64,000 nucleotides of DNA. Source: Congeria kusceri. Lineage: Eukaryota > Mollusca > Bivalvia > Myida > Dreissenidae. The stretch's first letter is position 1, and each line of letters begins with the position of its first letter. Of the stretch, positions 10,376 through 22,814 are shown piece after piece. The translations under genes and the position numbers were made by a program. Location of the stretch: contig CM051030.1 in NCBI GenBank assembly GCA_027627225.1, positions 2,435,501-2,499,500 of the forward strand, in the 5' to 3' direction. Under the pieces are notes generated by a model. It did not search any database. It was not told the DNA's origin and was given only the letters and a program-made list of their open reading frames with translations.

Positions 10376-13300
10376 GTAATAATGTATATCTCATTTTTAA
10401 ATTTTAGTATTTAAATTTAAACTTTGACATATGTTGACTTTCACCAAACATCGTTTTAATTACAGCTACACCATTTAAAATATATGCTTATGCGTAAATC
10501 AAAATGATGCAACAAATGGGCTATATACAGCCTTATTGGGAATTTCATGATTCGTGTTTGATTGTAGATTGTATGGATGCAATATTAATCGGATATCAAT
10601 ATATGTTATTTCATCACCGTTTATATTGTTTTAGACAGGTTTAAACGTAGTGATATTCTGTCAATTAATGTTAGATTAAAGTGAATGTATGTGTCATTAA
10701 ATTTAAATTATTTTTGTTTTGTTTTAAATTTCAAACATATGATAATGCGTAAATCATTAACATGAGATAAATGGGCTATATACAGCCTTTTTGGGACTTA
10801 TTTCTTGATTCGTATTTGCTTATAGAATGTTTATTAATTCTTAAACTTGACTATTAAGTGTGACCTTGGATTCACAGGCTGTTATTGCCTGGGACATATC
10901 CTATCATGATAGTGAGCACTTTATTCCAAGTTATAGAAGAATCCCTCTATGTAGGTTCCATACATGGCCCGATCAAAATATATATTTCTTGACCTTGACC
11001 TTTAAGCTACATGCTTGGTTCTTGCGTGCAGCATACAATCTCATGATTGCCAATATTTCTACCAAGTCAATGGAAAATCCCTTAATGCCAGAAAATATTA
11101 TTCTCCTGACAAAATGTTGACATTTGACCTGAAACTGTGACCTCGACCTTTGTGTCATGTATGCCACACATCATCAGGTTATGTGGAATAACAATCCGAA
11201 GTAATTTAAAATCCTTGCAGGCATTTACAAAATATGAAGCGGAAACAAAATTCAAATATTTAAACTTGGACCTTAAATTGTGACTTTGACCTGTGACAGA
11301 CAAGCATGCGTCATGTACGTAACAAAGCATAAGGTTATGTGAAATAATAATCTGAAGTAATATTAAAATTCTTCCAGGCATTTAGAAGTTATGGAGCGAA
11401 AACGAAATACAAATATTTGACAACGAATTGTAACCTTGACCTTTGACAGACGAGCATGGGCCACATATGTGACACATTATCTGGTCATGGGGAATTCTAA
11501 TATCAAGTAATATTACAATCCCTACAGGCATTTAGAAGTTATGGAGCGGAAACGAATTACAAATATTTAACCTTAGATTATGACCTTGATCTTTCACAGA
11601 CAAACATGGGCCATGTACGCGACACAGTTTTAGTTATGGGGAATAATAATATGAAGTTATATCAAGATCCTTCCTTACATTGCCATTGTTATAGAGCGGA
11701 AACAAAATTAAAGTATTTGACCTTTAACCTTGAATTGTTACCTTGACCACTGATGGACAAGCCTGGGTCATGTACGCGACACATCGTCTGGTCATGGGGA
11801 AAAATAATATGGAGTAACATTAAAATCCTTTCAGGCATTATGAACTTATGGAGCGGAAACGAAAAATTGCATGGCCGTACAGACGTATTGACGTACGGAC
11901 ATTTTGACGTACAGACCAACATGGGGTATAAAACATATTAAGCATTTTTGAACAGTTGAAATTACAAATAATATTTTTTCTTAATGACCCCTTTCGAGCT
12001 AAATACATATACATGTAAGTTGTTTTCAGAACAACAAACACGGGCCATTTACTTGTAATATTAGAACTAAATACATATACATGTAAGTTGTTTTCAGAAC
12101 AACAAACACTGGCCATTTACTTGTAATATTAACATAAGTGTTGATATATCTCTCTATTGTTAACAACTACCTGTAACTTTTTTTTTAATTTTAAAACATT
12201 ATTAGAGGGTTGTTCATAATGGCACATAAATAAACAGTATTTTATTTATAAAAGAACATAGGAAAACATAAACTATCGGTGACATTTTAATTATTTCATT
12301 TGTGAAATACAAACATATGTACATTCAAACCAATAACATTATACAAACAATAAATCAATTACATGGGTAAAAAGAAAACATGTAGTGCACCCGGCAGAGT
12401 TCGAATTACGACTTCCTGATCAAATGTCTATTAAGCTAACCAACAGGCCAGATACATGTAGTCATATAAAAAGAATCTTAACGCTATGTTAAAGATAAAT
12501 ATATTTAGTATTCTAACACGATACTCGCTAATTTTTCTATAGACAAAGAACACAATTATCATTGTTAAACTACCCAATAAACAACGCAAAAAGAAGTCTT
12601 GAATCTGAGCGGAGCATAGTAATAAGTATTTCCAATTACAATTGAATATTTGCTGATGGCTACGTCGACATTGATCTGCTGATGACATACAATTGCTATC
12701 AATCTTCAGGCTGGAGTTGTACAGAATGAAACCACAAAGACCCTTTTTAAAGAAATGTAAAATTACTGCCGAAAAGGCGCAATAAGCTGCATGATAAAAC
12801 TTAAGTTAAAAAAGAGTTCAACACGAAAATAGTTGTGCATGGACAACGCCTATTAGGAATATAAATATATTGACTGTAAATGTTGGTGAGTTTTGTGTTG
12901 ACGATGTAAAAAATATTGGGGATACGGATGGAAAGTACACATTAGAATGAAATACATGTACCAAATTGCACATGTTTATCTTAGAACTCTAAAATACATT
13001 TATCAAACATCTCTCACAAAAGTCTGCTGATACTTTAGTGCATGGAACTATTCACAACAGATTGATAGACTCAAAAATGTTCAAATGAATGATACCACAA
13101 TGATCACCAATGCTTTATATTTTGATCAACATAAACCTCAAATACTTCAATGTCCACGTTTCAAACAAAGTTTCCTGAATTATGTCCTGATTCCCATGTT
13201 TTGTTAAGATATCAAACCAATCCTATCTGAGCGATTTGCTCAATCTTGTCCAGAGAAACTAAACGTTAAGATAAGCAGATGCTATATATTTCACTAATTC

Positions 13301-16300
13301 TAGAACTGGAACACAAAAGCTGATATGTCTATAGATGTTGTAAGCCGAAACCGGTAAAACGCTCTTACAAAAGAATGGATGCATATAACAGATGAAACAT
13401 AGTTGATAGTTTGACTTAAAATATCTACATGTAACTGGTGTTGAGGACTGCTTGTAAATAGGTTATGAACTTAGTTAAATACAAAACAATATTGGATTTA
13501 GGTTTTGCCTTATAGAAATGTATGTGTATGTCTTTTGACACCATGTAGCATAAACAGTTAGGCTGGACCTGACCAGTAGTCCCTGTTTATTATCCATAAC
13601 TACATCAACATTACATTTGGATGCACAACGTGTTCATGGTGAGCTTTTGTGATCGCCTTCTGTCCGTCGTTCGTCGTCCGTCGTGCGTCGTCAACATTTA
13701 CCTCGTTAACACTCTAGAGGCCACATTTAGTGGTCAATCTTTGTGTAACTTGGTCAGAACATTTGACCCAATGAGATCTCGGTCGAGTTCGAATCTGGGT
13801 CATGTGGGGTCAAAAACTAGGTCACTATGTCAAATTGACACATTTTTTTCCCAATCTTCTTGAGACTTGCGCTAAACATTTGTTCTAATGATATCTCAGC
13901 CGAGTTAAAAAATGGTTGCCCTCCGTTGAAAAACATGGCCGCCTGGGGGTGGAGCAGTTTTCCTTATATGCTATATTGAAAACTTTATAAAGTTTTTAAC
14001 ACTGTAGCAGTCGCATTTTTTGCACAATCTTCATGAAACTTGACAGAACATTTGTCCCAATGATATCTCGGCCGAGTTCGAATCTGGGTCATTTTGGGTG
14101 AACAACTAGGTAAAATTGAAGAAAAAGCTTGTTAACACTCTAGAAGTATTATTTTTTGCCCAATCGTCATGAACTTGGTCAGGACATTTGTCCCAATGAT
14201 ATCTCGGCCGAGTTCGAATCTGGGTTATGTGGGGTTAAAAACTAGGTCACTAGGACAAATTGAAGAAAAAGCTTGTGAACACTCTAGAAGTCGCACTTTC
14301 TGCCCAATCTTCATGAAACTTGGTCAGAACATTTGTCATAATAATATCTCGGCCGAGTTCAAATTTGGGTCATGTGAGGTCAGAAACCAGGTCACTAGGT
14401 CAAATCGAAGAAAAAGCTTGTTAACACTCTAGAAGTAACATTATTTGTCCAATCGTCATGAAACTTTGTTAGAACATTTGTCACAATAGTATCTCAGTCG
14501 AGTTCAAATCTGGGTCATGTGGGGTCAGAAACCAGGTCACTAGGTCAAATTGAAGAAAAGCTTCAATTTCAATACGTACTTCCCAAATTTTGAATGTCTG
14601 TCGTCACTTAAGTTTTTCAAACCATGATGATTAAGGCCGCATTTCAATAAGTCCGTATCAGTATATCCATATCCGTATAAAAATCTAACACATGTACAAT
14701 TGTTCGACTAATGAAACTCAGGTGAGCGACTCAGGGCCATTTGATCCTATTGTTTCATGTTTTTATATCTTTGTTTTTATTGCAGCTGAAAATTACAGCG
14801 TAAGCTACTGCTCAACAGAATGGCGTTCAGTTAATTGCGATCTGGCAGAACCGAAGATATTTCCAAATACAGGTTTCTTTGAAGTTGGCGAATCTCTGGT
14901 CATAAATTCTGATGTTTGGATCGGCTATCGACTTGCAAATGTATCCTTTCTATTCATTGGTAACAACGCATTTATTACACTGGGCTTAATTATATTTTGT
15001 AAGTATAGAAATGAGGGATATATATATATAGTTGAAGTGGATACTTTGAAGAAAAAGCAAAAAGATATACCTTGTATTCTAATGGATACACATTCTAAAT
15101 ACATTGTGAATTTGCTTTCAATGTTAGTAAGTAAAACATTTAAAGACCATAATGAAAATACAGAGTTTTCCACATAATGTTGACTACCATGGTCATCTTA
15201 AAATACATACAATACTGTTTTATTTGTTGACTATGTTTTAATGAACATTGCAATGCTTGTGTATAGTTTATGATGAAATACATTTATCTCTTTTTAGCAT
15301 ATACAATTATTTACGTACATATGCTACTTGTGTTCTAATTTTTAAGTTAACTAACTTGGTATACTTTTATTTCTAATTTTCTGTATATTAAAGGATGTTC
15401 AATAATACAAAGCAATCAATCATACACAGTAACCAGCATCGGTTTTTGCTCTACCGTGTGCGGAGATGTTGCATTCGGAATACAACCAGGCAACAATGTA
15501 AATACATTATCTATTTTACAAGGAAGTATACCATATTTAACAGTTAGAATAAATCTTAAAATGTAAAAGACTCAACTTCTGTAATTACCAACAAATGTTA
15601 ATTTAGTGCTGGCAGAAACAACAACAGTCATCTTCCACATATATCTTCTACTCAATAGATAGGTTTAACATGCATTTACACGTATTTATAAAATAAATAT
15701 TTTGTAAGGATTGTTTTGTTTCATTATTTTGTTTCATTTGGTATACATTATAAATAATTAATGATTTATTTTGAAACAGACTCAGATGGAGTGTCGATGT
15801 GCCAACGGAACTGAAATCACAGCATTAAAGAAATGCCCGAACAAGGATGGCTTCTGTAATCAAAGCAACAATGAATGCTTTTCGGTATACACTCAAATAA
15901 AGGGTAAATAAAATAAATAAAAGCACAATATGTTATCACCAAAAAAAAAGTTATATACATAAAAAAAACTACCTGATGTTTTCTGCACGAATAAAACCAC
16001 ACACTTTGGTATCTCCAAAAAAATTAATTATAAAAAATTAATTATTAATACTACGAGTGAGTATTGTTAGCTACATGTATTTCTAGTGTTTGTTTAGCTT
16101 ACATGTTTGTTATATTCATGCAATGCGTTTATATCTTGTAATATATTGTCATGCGCAGTCAACAGTTCAAGTGTGACACACGGCACCGATGTAGCTACTG
16201 GTGATTGCCTAACATTCTACCACCCACATTTTGTTTGGCGTCCATGTAATGGAGCTGTTTACAGAAAAGTATTGTGTAGCAACGGTTCATACCAAGGTAT

Positions 16301-19300
16301 ATTTGATGCAAAAACAAGTCAAAAGAAACAGACAACAAAAGGAATCATATAATAAGAACTTGAAACACATTACGTTTACGAAAGAAATAATATAAATCTC
16401 AAAGGTTGGCTTATAATTTAATTAACAAGACTCAGTTTGAAAAAATGTACTGGCAATTTAGTTTGACTTTCAACTTGCATCTAACACACTGTTTCTAGAA
16501 ATGTATGTCCTTTGGAATTTATGCTCGTTTGTGAATGTAAGTGATCACCGACACTAATCAAATAAATACCTATAATAATATGCAATGCACTTATCCACAT
16601 TTATCAACATTATGTTATTGGTTGTCGGTGTGTATAGTGCCGGCGTTCACAAAACGTGTTTTTCTACATCGCTTTTCTAAATCATTCCATGGGAAAACAT
16701 ATGTGCATTGATATTTAACGGGGAAGCTACAAAACTGTGCACTAGTATTTTTTTCCCACAACAAGCATTAACGGTCTGAAGATTTGAAAAAAAATTGAAA
16801 TAGCTGTACACAAATACATATAATGATAAATGTGTGACCAAATCAAACCATGTCATATTTTACAACTTCAAACCTATCTGCCATTTAGTTGACGCCATAT
16901 CATACAGAGACACGTAGTCGAAGAGAGATAACTGTTAAACTTAGTAATACATAATATTGTCATTCACGTCTTATTCATTTTTAGATTCATCAGCAACTGC
17001 ATCAGTCATAGATACCAATTTACAGTACCAATGGGCTAACGCCACTGCAATGTGTCTGAATAACAACACGTATCCAGCATCTATAGAAAGTATTATAAAG
17101 GCAAATTTTGGTCAAAAGGTGACACAAACACACTGGACGGGAATTATCAGGGCCAACATCATAAGTTCGAAGTCAGCGATTGGTATGTATAGTGTTCTTT
17201 TTTCCTAAAACGTGAAATGCCATTATTTAAATTACTGTCATATTAATGCTTGATATGTTTATCGGATTGTAAATGAAAAACACCTTTATACACATGTTTA
17301 TTGTGTAATGCGGAATGCACATCGGTAAATTCTGATATATTTGTATGATACTTATTGAGTAAAAACAAACATAATTTGTGTATCACTGATATATAAACAA
17401 GTAATAATTTGCATTAACTGATTTCTGAAGCACATACCATAAATCAGTGACGAGTGTATGCGTTTATTTTATCTACTTATTCCTATTGTAATGTAAAGCT
17501 ATATAAATATTCGACATTGCAATATAAAACTTGTATATATGTTTCTTCGAACCCATTACACCATTACAACACCAGGAAAACAAATGAATGGAAACTGATT
17601 TCAGATTGGTATATGACCAAATATATATATAAAAAGTACAAAACTCTTGAATATTTGTTTAATTTGCTTTGTTTGTTATCATTGAGCTGAAAATAAATCG
17701 AATGGTAAAGTAGCTACATGCCTGTCAATTTGACACTTTGTGGTTTCGTTTCGTCAATAGCACACAACCTAAAACCTGTTAATTTGTGTTTCAGGCACCA
17801 CACAATATCTAATCGACGAATATGCATATTTAGAAAAAGACCAAAGGACGATTCGCTTCACAACCTCTGGTAACAAGTATGCACTATGTGTCAAAGGTAT
17901 GTTAAATTACAAGAAGAATTTTATTAAGGAATTGTAAATTGTGGTTATTATAAATAAACCAAATGTGTTTATTAACACAATTACTCGACTGATGGTTGGA
18001 AACAATAATTTATACACATATACCAAACACTTTTCGCCCCCAAATGTAACGCATAATATTAACGAGTATCCAATTCCACATTTTGACTGAGAAAGAGCTC
18101 AAACACCTTGGCAATTGCCATTAAATTGGGCAAATACAATTTTAATTTATGTTAGTGAAATAACTCCTTACTGTACGTGCGTATTTCATATATCATTTAT
18201 TTATTGTTCAACCCTTGATCTACAGGTTCACAACAATATAAAAATATGAAATTAAACATTTCTCGTAGATACAGTCTATAAGCTGAAGACGCGAATGCTC
18301 AAACTGTACTTATAACTGTTTGTTATTGTCTTTTTTATTCAATAAGGGTCCGAAACATTGTTACCAAGGAATACCTGCATAAATGACAAAGGATCCGGAA
18401 ATGACTCAGACGGTACGATGGTTCTATAACAGTTTTATTATTATAAATATGTGCCTGATGTTTAGAGAAAAAAAGAGATAACAAGTGTTTGTCGGCATTT
18501 AAAGCATCATTGAAACATATTATTTTTCAGCTCTAGGAATAGGTATCGGTGTGTCAGTAGGAACCCTGGTTGCATTTGGGGGAGCAGTTGCAATCTTTTT
18601 TCTCAGAAGAAGGTTTGTTGTCGTTTGCCTTTGTTTAGCTTTTTAAATAAATCTGACCACAGACGCAGAGAAGTGACGTCGATGTATGCAAGTTAAGCAT
18701 AATAGTACATATACACATAATAATATATTTATCCTTTGCAATAATTAACGCCGGAATCCTCTGTTGCGAGAGTAGAACTAAAGTGTGTTATATGAGAGTG
18801 TCCGTAGAGGTCTTTTTATGGCTATTGCAAAGGCATCGTTTATTCGAATGCTAATTTTGGGTGCAAGTGACGGTGATCAGTAGGAATTCTACACATGGTC
18901 TCTATCATCACATCCGATCTTAATTGTTTTTTTTTCTTTTTTGTTTGTAAATATGATTTGTTTAGAGTTTCTAAATAACTCATCAGTGAAAACTTACTCA
19001 AATGTTATGCAGATCAAATAAGAGGGAACCATCAAAAATGACTTAATAGTTTTTGTAGATTAATGGTTTTCAGACCATAAAAGGAAATAAATGTTAACAA
19101 ATTGTCTGACATTTTACTTCAAATCATTAGAAATGAAACATTCATTCGCTATAAACTCATGTCGTTTTTGACATTTGAAAGTTCCTACTCTCATTAATAT
19201 TGAACTAACATATAAAATAATTAGGGAATTGACCGAATTCTGGATTGATATGACTTATATAAAAGGTGAAAATAATAAAAGGAATTGTTATTCTAAGAGG

Positions 19301-22300
19301 ATGCAGCTGAATGTATTTTTCTTACATTTATAGTCGAATTAGGGGGAATTATGATGTTAGTCATTTACTGTACTTCACAACAATTATCATACAAAGTGTA
19401 ACTCCAGCTGCAGCAGGAGGAGAGAACTCCTACCAGCAGCACAAGGTCCTATATTTTACAGCACAATACAACAACACTGTACTTCACAACAATTATCATA
19501 CAAAGTGTAACTCCAGCTGCAGCAGGAGGAGAGAACTCCTACCAGCAGCACAAGGTCCTATATTTTACAGCACAATACAACAACACTGTACTTCACAACA
19601 ATTATCATACAAAGTGTAACTCCAGCTGCAGCAGGAGGAGAGAACTCCTACCAGCAGCACAAGGTCCTATATTTTACAGCACAATACAACAACACTGTAC
19701 TTCACAACAATTATCATACAAAGTGTAACTCCAGCTGCAGCAGGAGGAGAGAACTCCTACCAGCAGCACAAGGTCCTATATTTTACAGCACAATACAACA
19801 ACACTGTACTTCACAACAATTATCATACAAAGTGTAACTCCAGCTGCAGCAGGAGGAGAGAACTCCTACCAGCAGCACAAGGTCCTATATTTTACAGCAC
19901 AATACAACAACACTGTACTTCACAACAATTATCATACAAAGTGTAACTCCAGCTGCAGCAGGAGGAGAGAACTCCTACCAGCAGCACAAGGTCCTATATT
20001 TTACAGCACAATACAACAACACTGTACTTCACAACAATTATCATACAAAGTGTAACTCCAGCTGCAGCAGGAGGAGAGAACTCCTACCAGCAGCACAAGG
20101 TCCTATATTTTACAGCACAATACAACAACACTGTACTTCACAACAATTATCATACAAAGTGTAATTCCAGCTGCAGCAGGAGGAGAGAACTCCTACCAGC
20201 AGCACAAGGTCCTATATTTTACAGCACAATACAACAACACTGTACTTCACAACAATTATCATACAAAGTGTAACTCCAGCAGCAGCAGGAGGAGAGAACT
20301 CCTACCAGCAGCACAAGGTCCTATATTGTACAGCACAATACAACAACACTGTACTTCACAACAATTATCATACAAAGTGTAACTCCAGCTGCAGCAGGAG
20401 GAGAGAACTCCTACCAGCAGCACAAGGTCCTATATTTTACACCACAATACAACAACACTGTACTTCACAACAATTATCATACAAAGTGTAACTCCAGCTG
20501 CAGCAGAAGGAGAGAACTCCTACCAGCAGCACAAGGTCCTATATTGTACAGCACAATACAACAACACTGTACTTCACAACAATTATCATACAAAGTGTAA
20601 CTCCAGCTGCAGCAGCAGGAGAGAACTCCTCACAGCAGCACAAGGTCCTATATTGTACAGCACAATACAAAAAGACGTTATAAACACAACACACGCATAT
20701 GAACAAAACTGGGCGCACCGTCTTGGAACGGTCAATGCAAAACATTGGGTATTTAAACCGGTTTACCGGCGCCCAAACCTAACATTTGGCCCAGATTTAT
20801 TTATAATACATGTAAATGTAATTAAATATTAACCTCATAGAATCGCAGTTCAAATTAAACAACAACAATAATAATTACTCAATTCTTAGATTTAGACGAG
20901 AGAAGCGGAACTGAGACTTTCTGAGCTACAATAAAATGAAAGAAAAACAAGTATAAACTACATCTTTTCCTATTAAAACAATTTAAAGACATAACCTTAT
21001 ATTGTTAAATTTTCAGACCATCGTCAGATTCAGTTTCAATTTTGTTAAAGCCACGTTTACCACACTCTAGGGAATTCATGAAGAACAACAATTATTTCAT
21101 GCTATGCAGTGAGTGAGTGGAGAATACCAGTTAATGATAACCCGATCATTTCACTCTGGGTCGAGTGAAATGAACACATTAAATAAAGTTTGATAATTTT
21201 ACTCTGGGTTTTATATAAATACTTTTACTTTTATTACGTTTTTAATTTTTATTTTTTTGAAAGTATGTGAACAAGCTTATCGTCAGTGTAAACATCGATC
21301 TTTTTAAAGAATAGAAAACACAAAAAAAAATTCAATAAATATACAATTACGCGACAATGACACAGGAAATATGGCGCTATTTTACACCACAAAAGTGAGC
21401 GACAATTTTGGAATCATTATGGATTATATTTATGACGTCATGATACACAAACCACTGACGCTTCAGCATATCTCTTGCATTTTCATTTATCGTCCAAAAA
21501 ACAAGAAACAAAAAGAAAATGTGTTGATTTCATTTTAAGATAGTATTTTATTTCATTTGTGGCCATAGAAAACTTACATTTTCACTCGTGGCCCCGCTTC
21601 TCGTGAAAACGTTTTATATGACCACTCATGAAATAGAATACGATCTCACACTGAAACTAACAAATATCCCGTGTATGCAAGCATATAGTTTTTGTAAGAG
21701 TGGAGTGACTAAATGTTCAACGTCTATCGGTGATATAAATTGAACATATGCGGTGATATATATTAAACATATGAACTCTCTGATTTTAAAATGTGTACAT
21801 CGGTTAAATAGCTTGAATTTGCTTATGCACTTAATAAAACACCTTTTAAAGAATGTTCTTCTCATGTACACTTTATATATTATCACCAATAAACTTCTAG
21901 ACCTTTGTTAAAACGCATGTATTTTGAATACGATCTCATAGAAAATTCGCGCATGTTAAATAAATTGCACGATAATGTCGAGAGTTTTAGAACGTGTATC
22001 ATGGTTTTATATTAAACTATAATGTGATGAAAATATAATACCATGTTTTAAATGTTAACATTTTTTTGATTTCAGAGGAACACTAACATGTTTGAAGACA
22101 ACGAATTGTACAAATGCGAAGGACGAACATGTGCTGGAAGGAAGATCGTCTAATGGGGAACGGATCGACAACTCTGTAGCCAACCACAACTACTTGGTAC
22201 TAGAAAAACACACCATCTCAGAAGACGAACATATGCACCACTGTAATACACCAGGCGATCCAAATGAAGTCATTGTGGACGACGATAATTACACTTCTAT

Positions 22301-22691
22301 CAATGATACAGAGGAACCACGTGGAAACGATTACGATTACACAACTAATAGGGCAACAACATCTTCGGACAGGAATCCAGACAATTTATATAATAACCCG
22401 ATGCTTGGTCGGCATGGGGACTATGACCATGTACAGGAACAGGGGCACAGTCAAAACATTTCAACAAACAACGAGTATAACAAGACTGCAGCTACATTTG
22501 CTGCAAAGGCGAAAGGTGCAGGCGCAAACGGTGACTACGACCATGTTAAAGGCCTGGGGAAGACTGATATCATACCAAACAACGACTATGACACAGCTGC
22601 AGCTACTTTAGCTGCACACACAAGAAGCGCAAACGGTGAAGAAAGTAATTACAATCACATTCCACATTCCAAATCCAACCAACACAGTTGA
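10321..22691 (+). CDS. Receptor copy 2 (intact): signal peptide, CTLD-like, WSC, TM, multi-tyrosine tail
   Basis: Ten exons: 10321-10375, 14786-14959, 15394-15497, 15780-15903, 16159-16296, 16985-17182, 17795-17896, 18347-18412, 18531-18612, 22076-22691. They total 1659 nt with all phases matching, giving 552 aa plus stop. Approximate residues: signal 1-18; exon B CTLD-like half 19-76; WSC-like domain 77-152 with eight Cys; exon E (DC/W/C/LC) 153-198; exons C and D, a second CTLD-like module, 199-298; stalk 299-320; membrane helix 321-347; cytoplasmic 348-552. No lesion was found, so this is the best candidate for a working gene. WSC and CTLD are assigned from cysteine and tryptophan spacing only; ligand unknown. 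Splice choices are mine and unverified by RNA. Confidence 0.82.
10855..11930. repeat. ~160-bp tandem dispersed repeat in copy 2 intron 1
   Basis: Repeated 'tttagaagttatggagcgga', 'gaccttgacctttgacagac' and 'tcatgtacgcgacaca'. Ends with 'gtacagacgtattgacgtac'. Typical mollusc repeat, non-coding. Confidence 0.75.
11998..12135. repeat. 68-bp direct duplication
   Basis: 'aaatacatatacatgtaagt' with 'tttcagaacaacaaacac' appears twice in succession. The remainder of intron 1 from 12136 to 13610 shows no recognisable gene. Confidence 0.8.
13621..14743. repeat. Dispersed repeat ending beside exon B of copy 2
   Basis: Four to five ~150-bp units with 'gatatctcggccgagttcga' and 'aactaggtcactaggtcaaa', preceded by 'cgtcgttcgtcgtccgtcg' and closing in 'ctcaggtgagcgactcaggg'. 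It stops about 40 bp before the exon acceptor. Confidence 0.75.
14786..14959 (+). CDS. Copy 2 exon B (CTLD-like N-terminal half)
   Basis: 174 nt, phase 1-1. Reads AENYSVSYCSTEWRSVNCDL, then AEPKIF...SDVWIGYRLANVSFLFIG. The W..xxC and WIG landmarks resemble the first half of a C-type-lectin-like fold. Acceptor 'attgcag', donor 'gtaaca'. Confidence 0.8.
15394..15497 (+). CDS. Copy 2 WSC-a exon
   Basis: 104 nt, phase 1 to 0. GCSIIQSNQSYTVTSIGFCS followed by TVCGDVAFGIQPGNN. The GC..., C...C and FGIQ spacing matches the start of a WSC domain. Confidence 0.75.
15780..15903 (+). CDS. Copy 2 WSC-b exon
   Basis: 124 nt, phase 0 to 1. TQMECRCANGTEITALKKCP, then a CFSVYTQIK ending. Supplies the remaining five of eight Cys and the CxC and C...VY landmarks of WSC. 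Confidence 0.75.
16159..16296 (+). CDS. Copy 2 exon E (CTLD C-half-like)
   Basis: 138 nt, phase 1-1. VNSSSVTHGTDVATGDCLTF leads into FVWRPCNGAVYRKVLCSN. The DC...W..C...LC order resembles the C-terminal half of a CTLD. The block from about 16187 onward, plus the intron after it, is duplicated at 8065-8268. Confidence 0.78.
16985..17182 (+). CDS. Copy 2 exon C (second CTLD-like N-half)
   Basis: 198 nt, phase 1-1. Contains YQWANATAMCLNNNTYPASI, then HWTGIIRANIISSKSAIG. Its end aligns with the end of exon B (WIGYRLANVSFLFIG), suggesting an internal exon duplication. Confidence 0.8.
17795..17896 (+). CDS. Copy 2 exon D
   Basis: 102 nt. TTQYLIDEYAYLEKDQRTIR leads to FTTSGNKYALCVK. One Cys, in the position of the last CTLD cysteine; it could pair with the single Cys of exon C. 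Confidence 0.78.
18347..18412 (+). CDS. Copy 2 stalk exon
   Basis: 66 nt. SETLLPRNTCINDKGSGNDS, polar linker before the membrane. Acceptor 'aataag', donor 'gtacga'. Confidence 0.65.
18531..18612 (+). CDS. Copy 2 transmembrane exon
   Basis: 82 nt, phase 1 to 2. ALGIGIGVSVGTLVAFGGAV then AIFFLRR: one hydrophobic helix followed by arginines. Confidence 0.78.
19367..20670. repeat. 109-bp satellite-like array, about 12 units
   Basis: Near-identical units with 'tgtacttcacaacaattatc', 'aactccagctgcagcaggag' and an AGGAG...CTCCT inverted pair. Lies in the intron between the membrane and tail exons of copy 2. Single diverged relatives occur near 665-705 and 47965-48010. Confidence 0.92.
21140..21660. 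repeat. Dispersed element shared with 51980-52320
   Basis: Both regions share 'ttttggaatcatt', 'tgacgtca', and an end of the form 'cactcatgaaata.aa.acga'. Present in copy 2 intron 9 and immediately upstream of the copy 5 leader exon. Confidence 0.5.
22076..22691 (+). CDS. Copy 2 cytoplasmic tail exon
   Basis: Acceptor 'atttcag', open to TGA at 22689-22691. Holds NYLVLEKHTISEDE, DNYTSINDTEEP, GDYDHVQEQ, GDYDHVKGL, NDYDTAAATLAAH and SNYNHI. No enzymatic motif; the YxxV/I/L series suggests phosphotyrosine docking. AATAAA lies at 22808-22813. Confidence 0.82.
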
Positions 22692-22807
22692 TTGATAAGT
22701 TTGCCTCTTGCAATTGCGGGATTGACCTTAACAAGGCGACACATATCAAATGTGCTCATTGTGACCCATCTGGTTATGGACACTTAACCAAAGAACGAAT
22801 TATGCAT

Positions 22808-22813
22808 AATAAA
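22808..22813 (+). terminator. Possible polyadenylation signal of copy 2
   Basis: AATAAA about 117 bp past the stop codon. Confidence 0.4.
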
Positions 22814-22814
22814 T

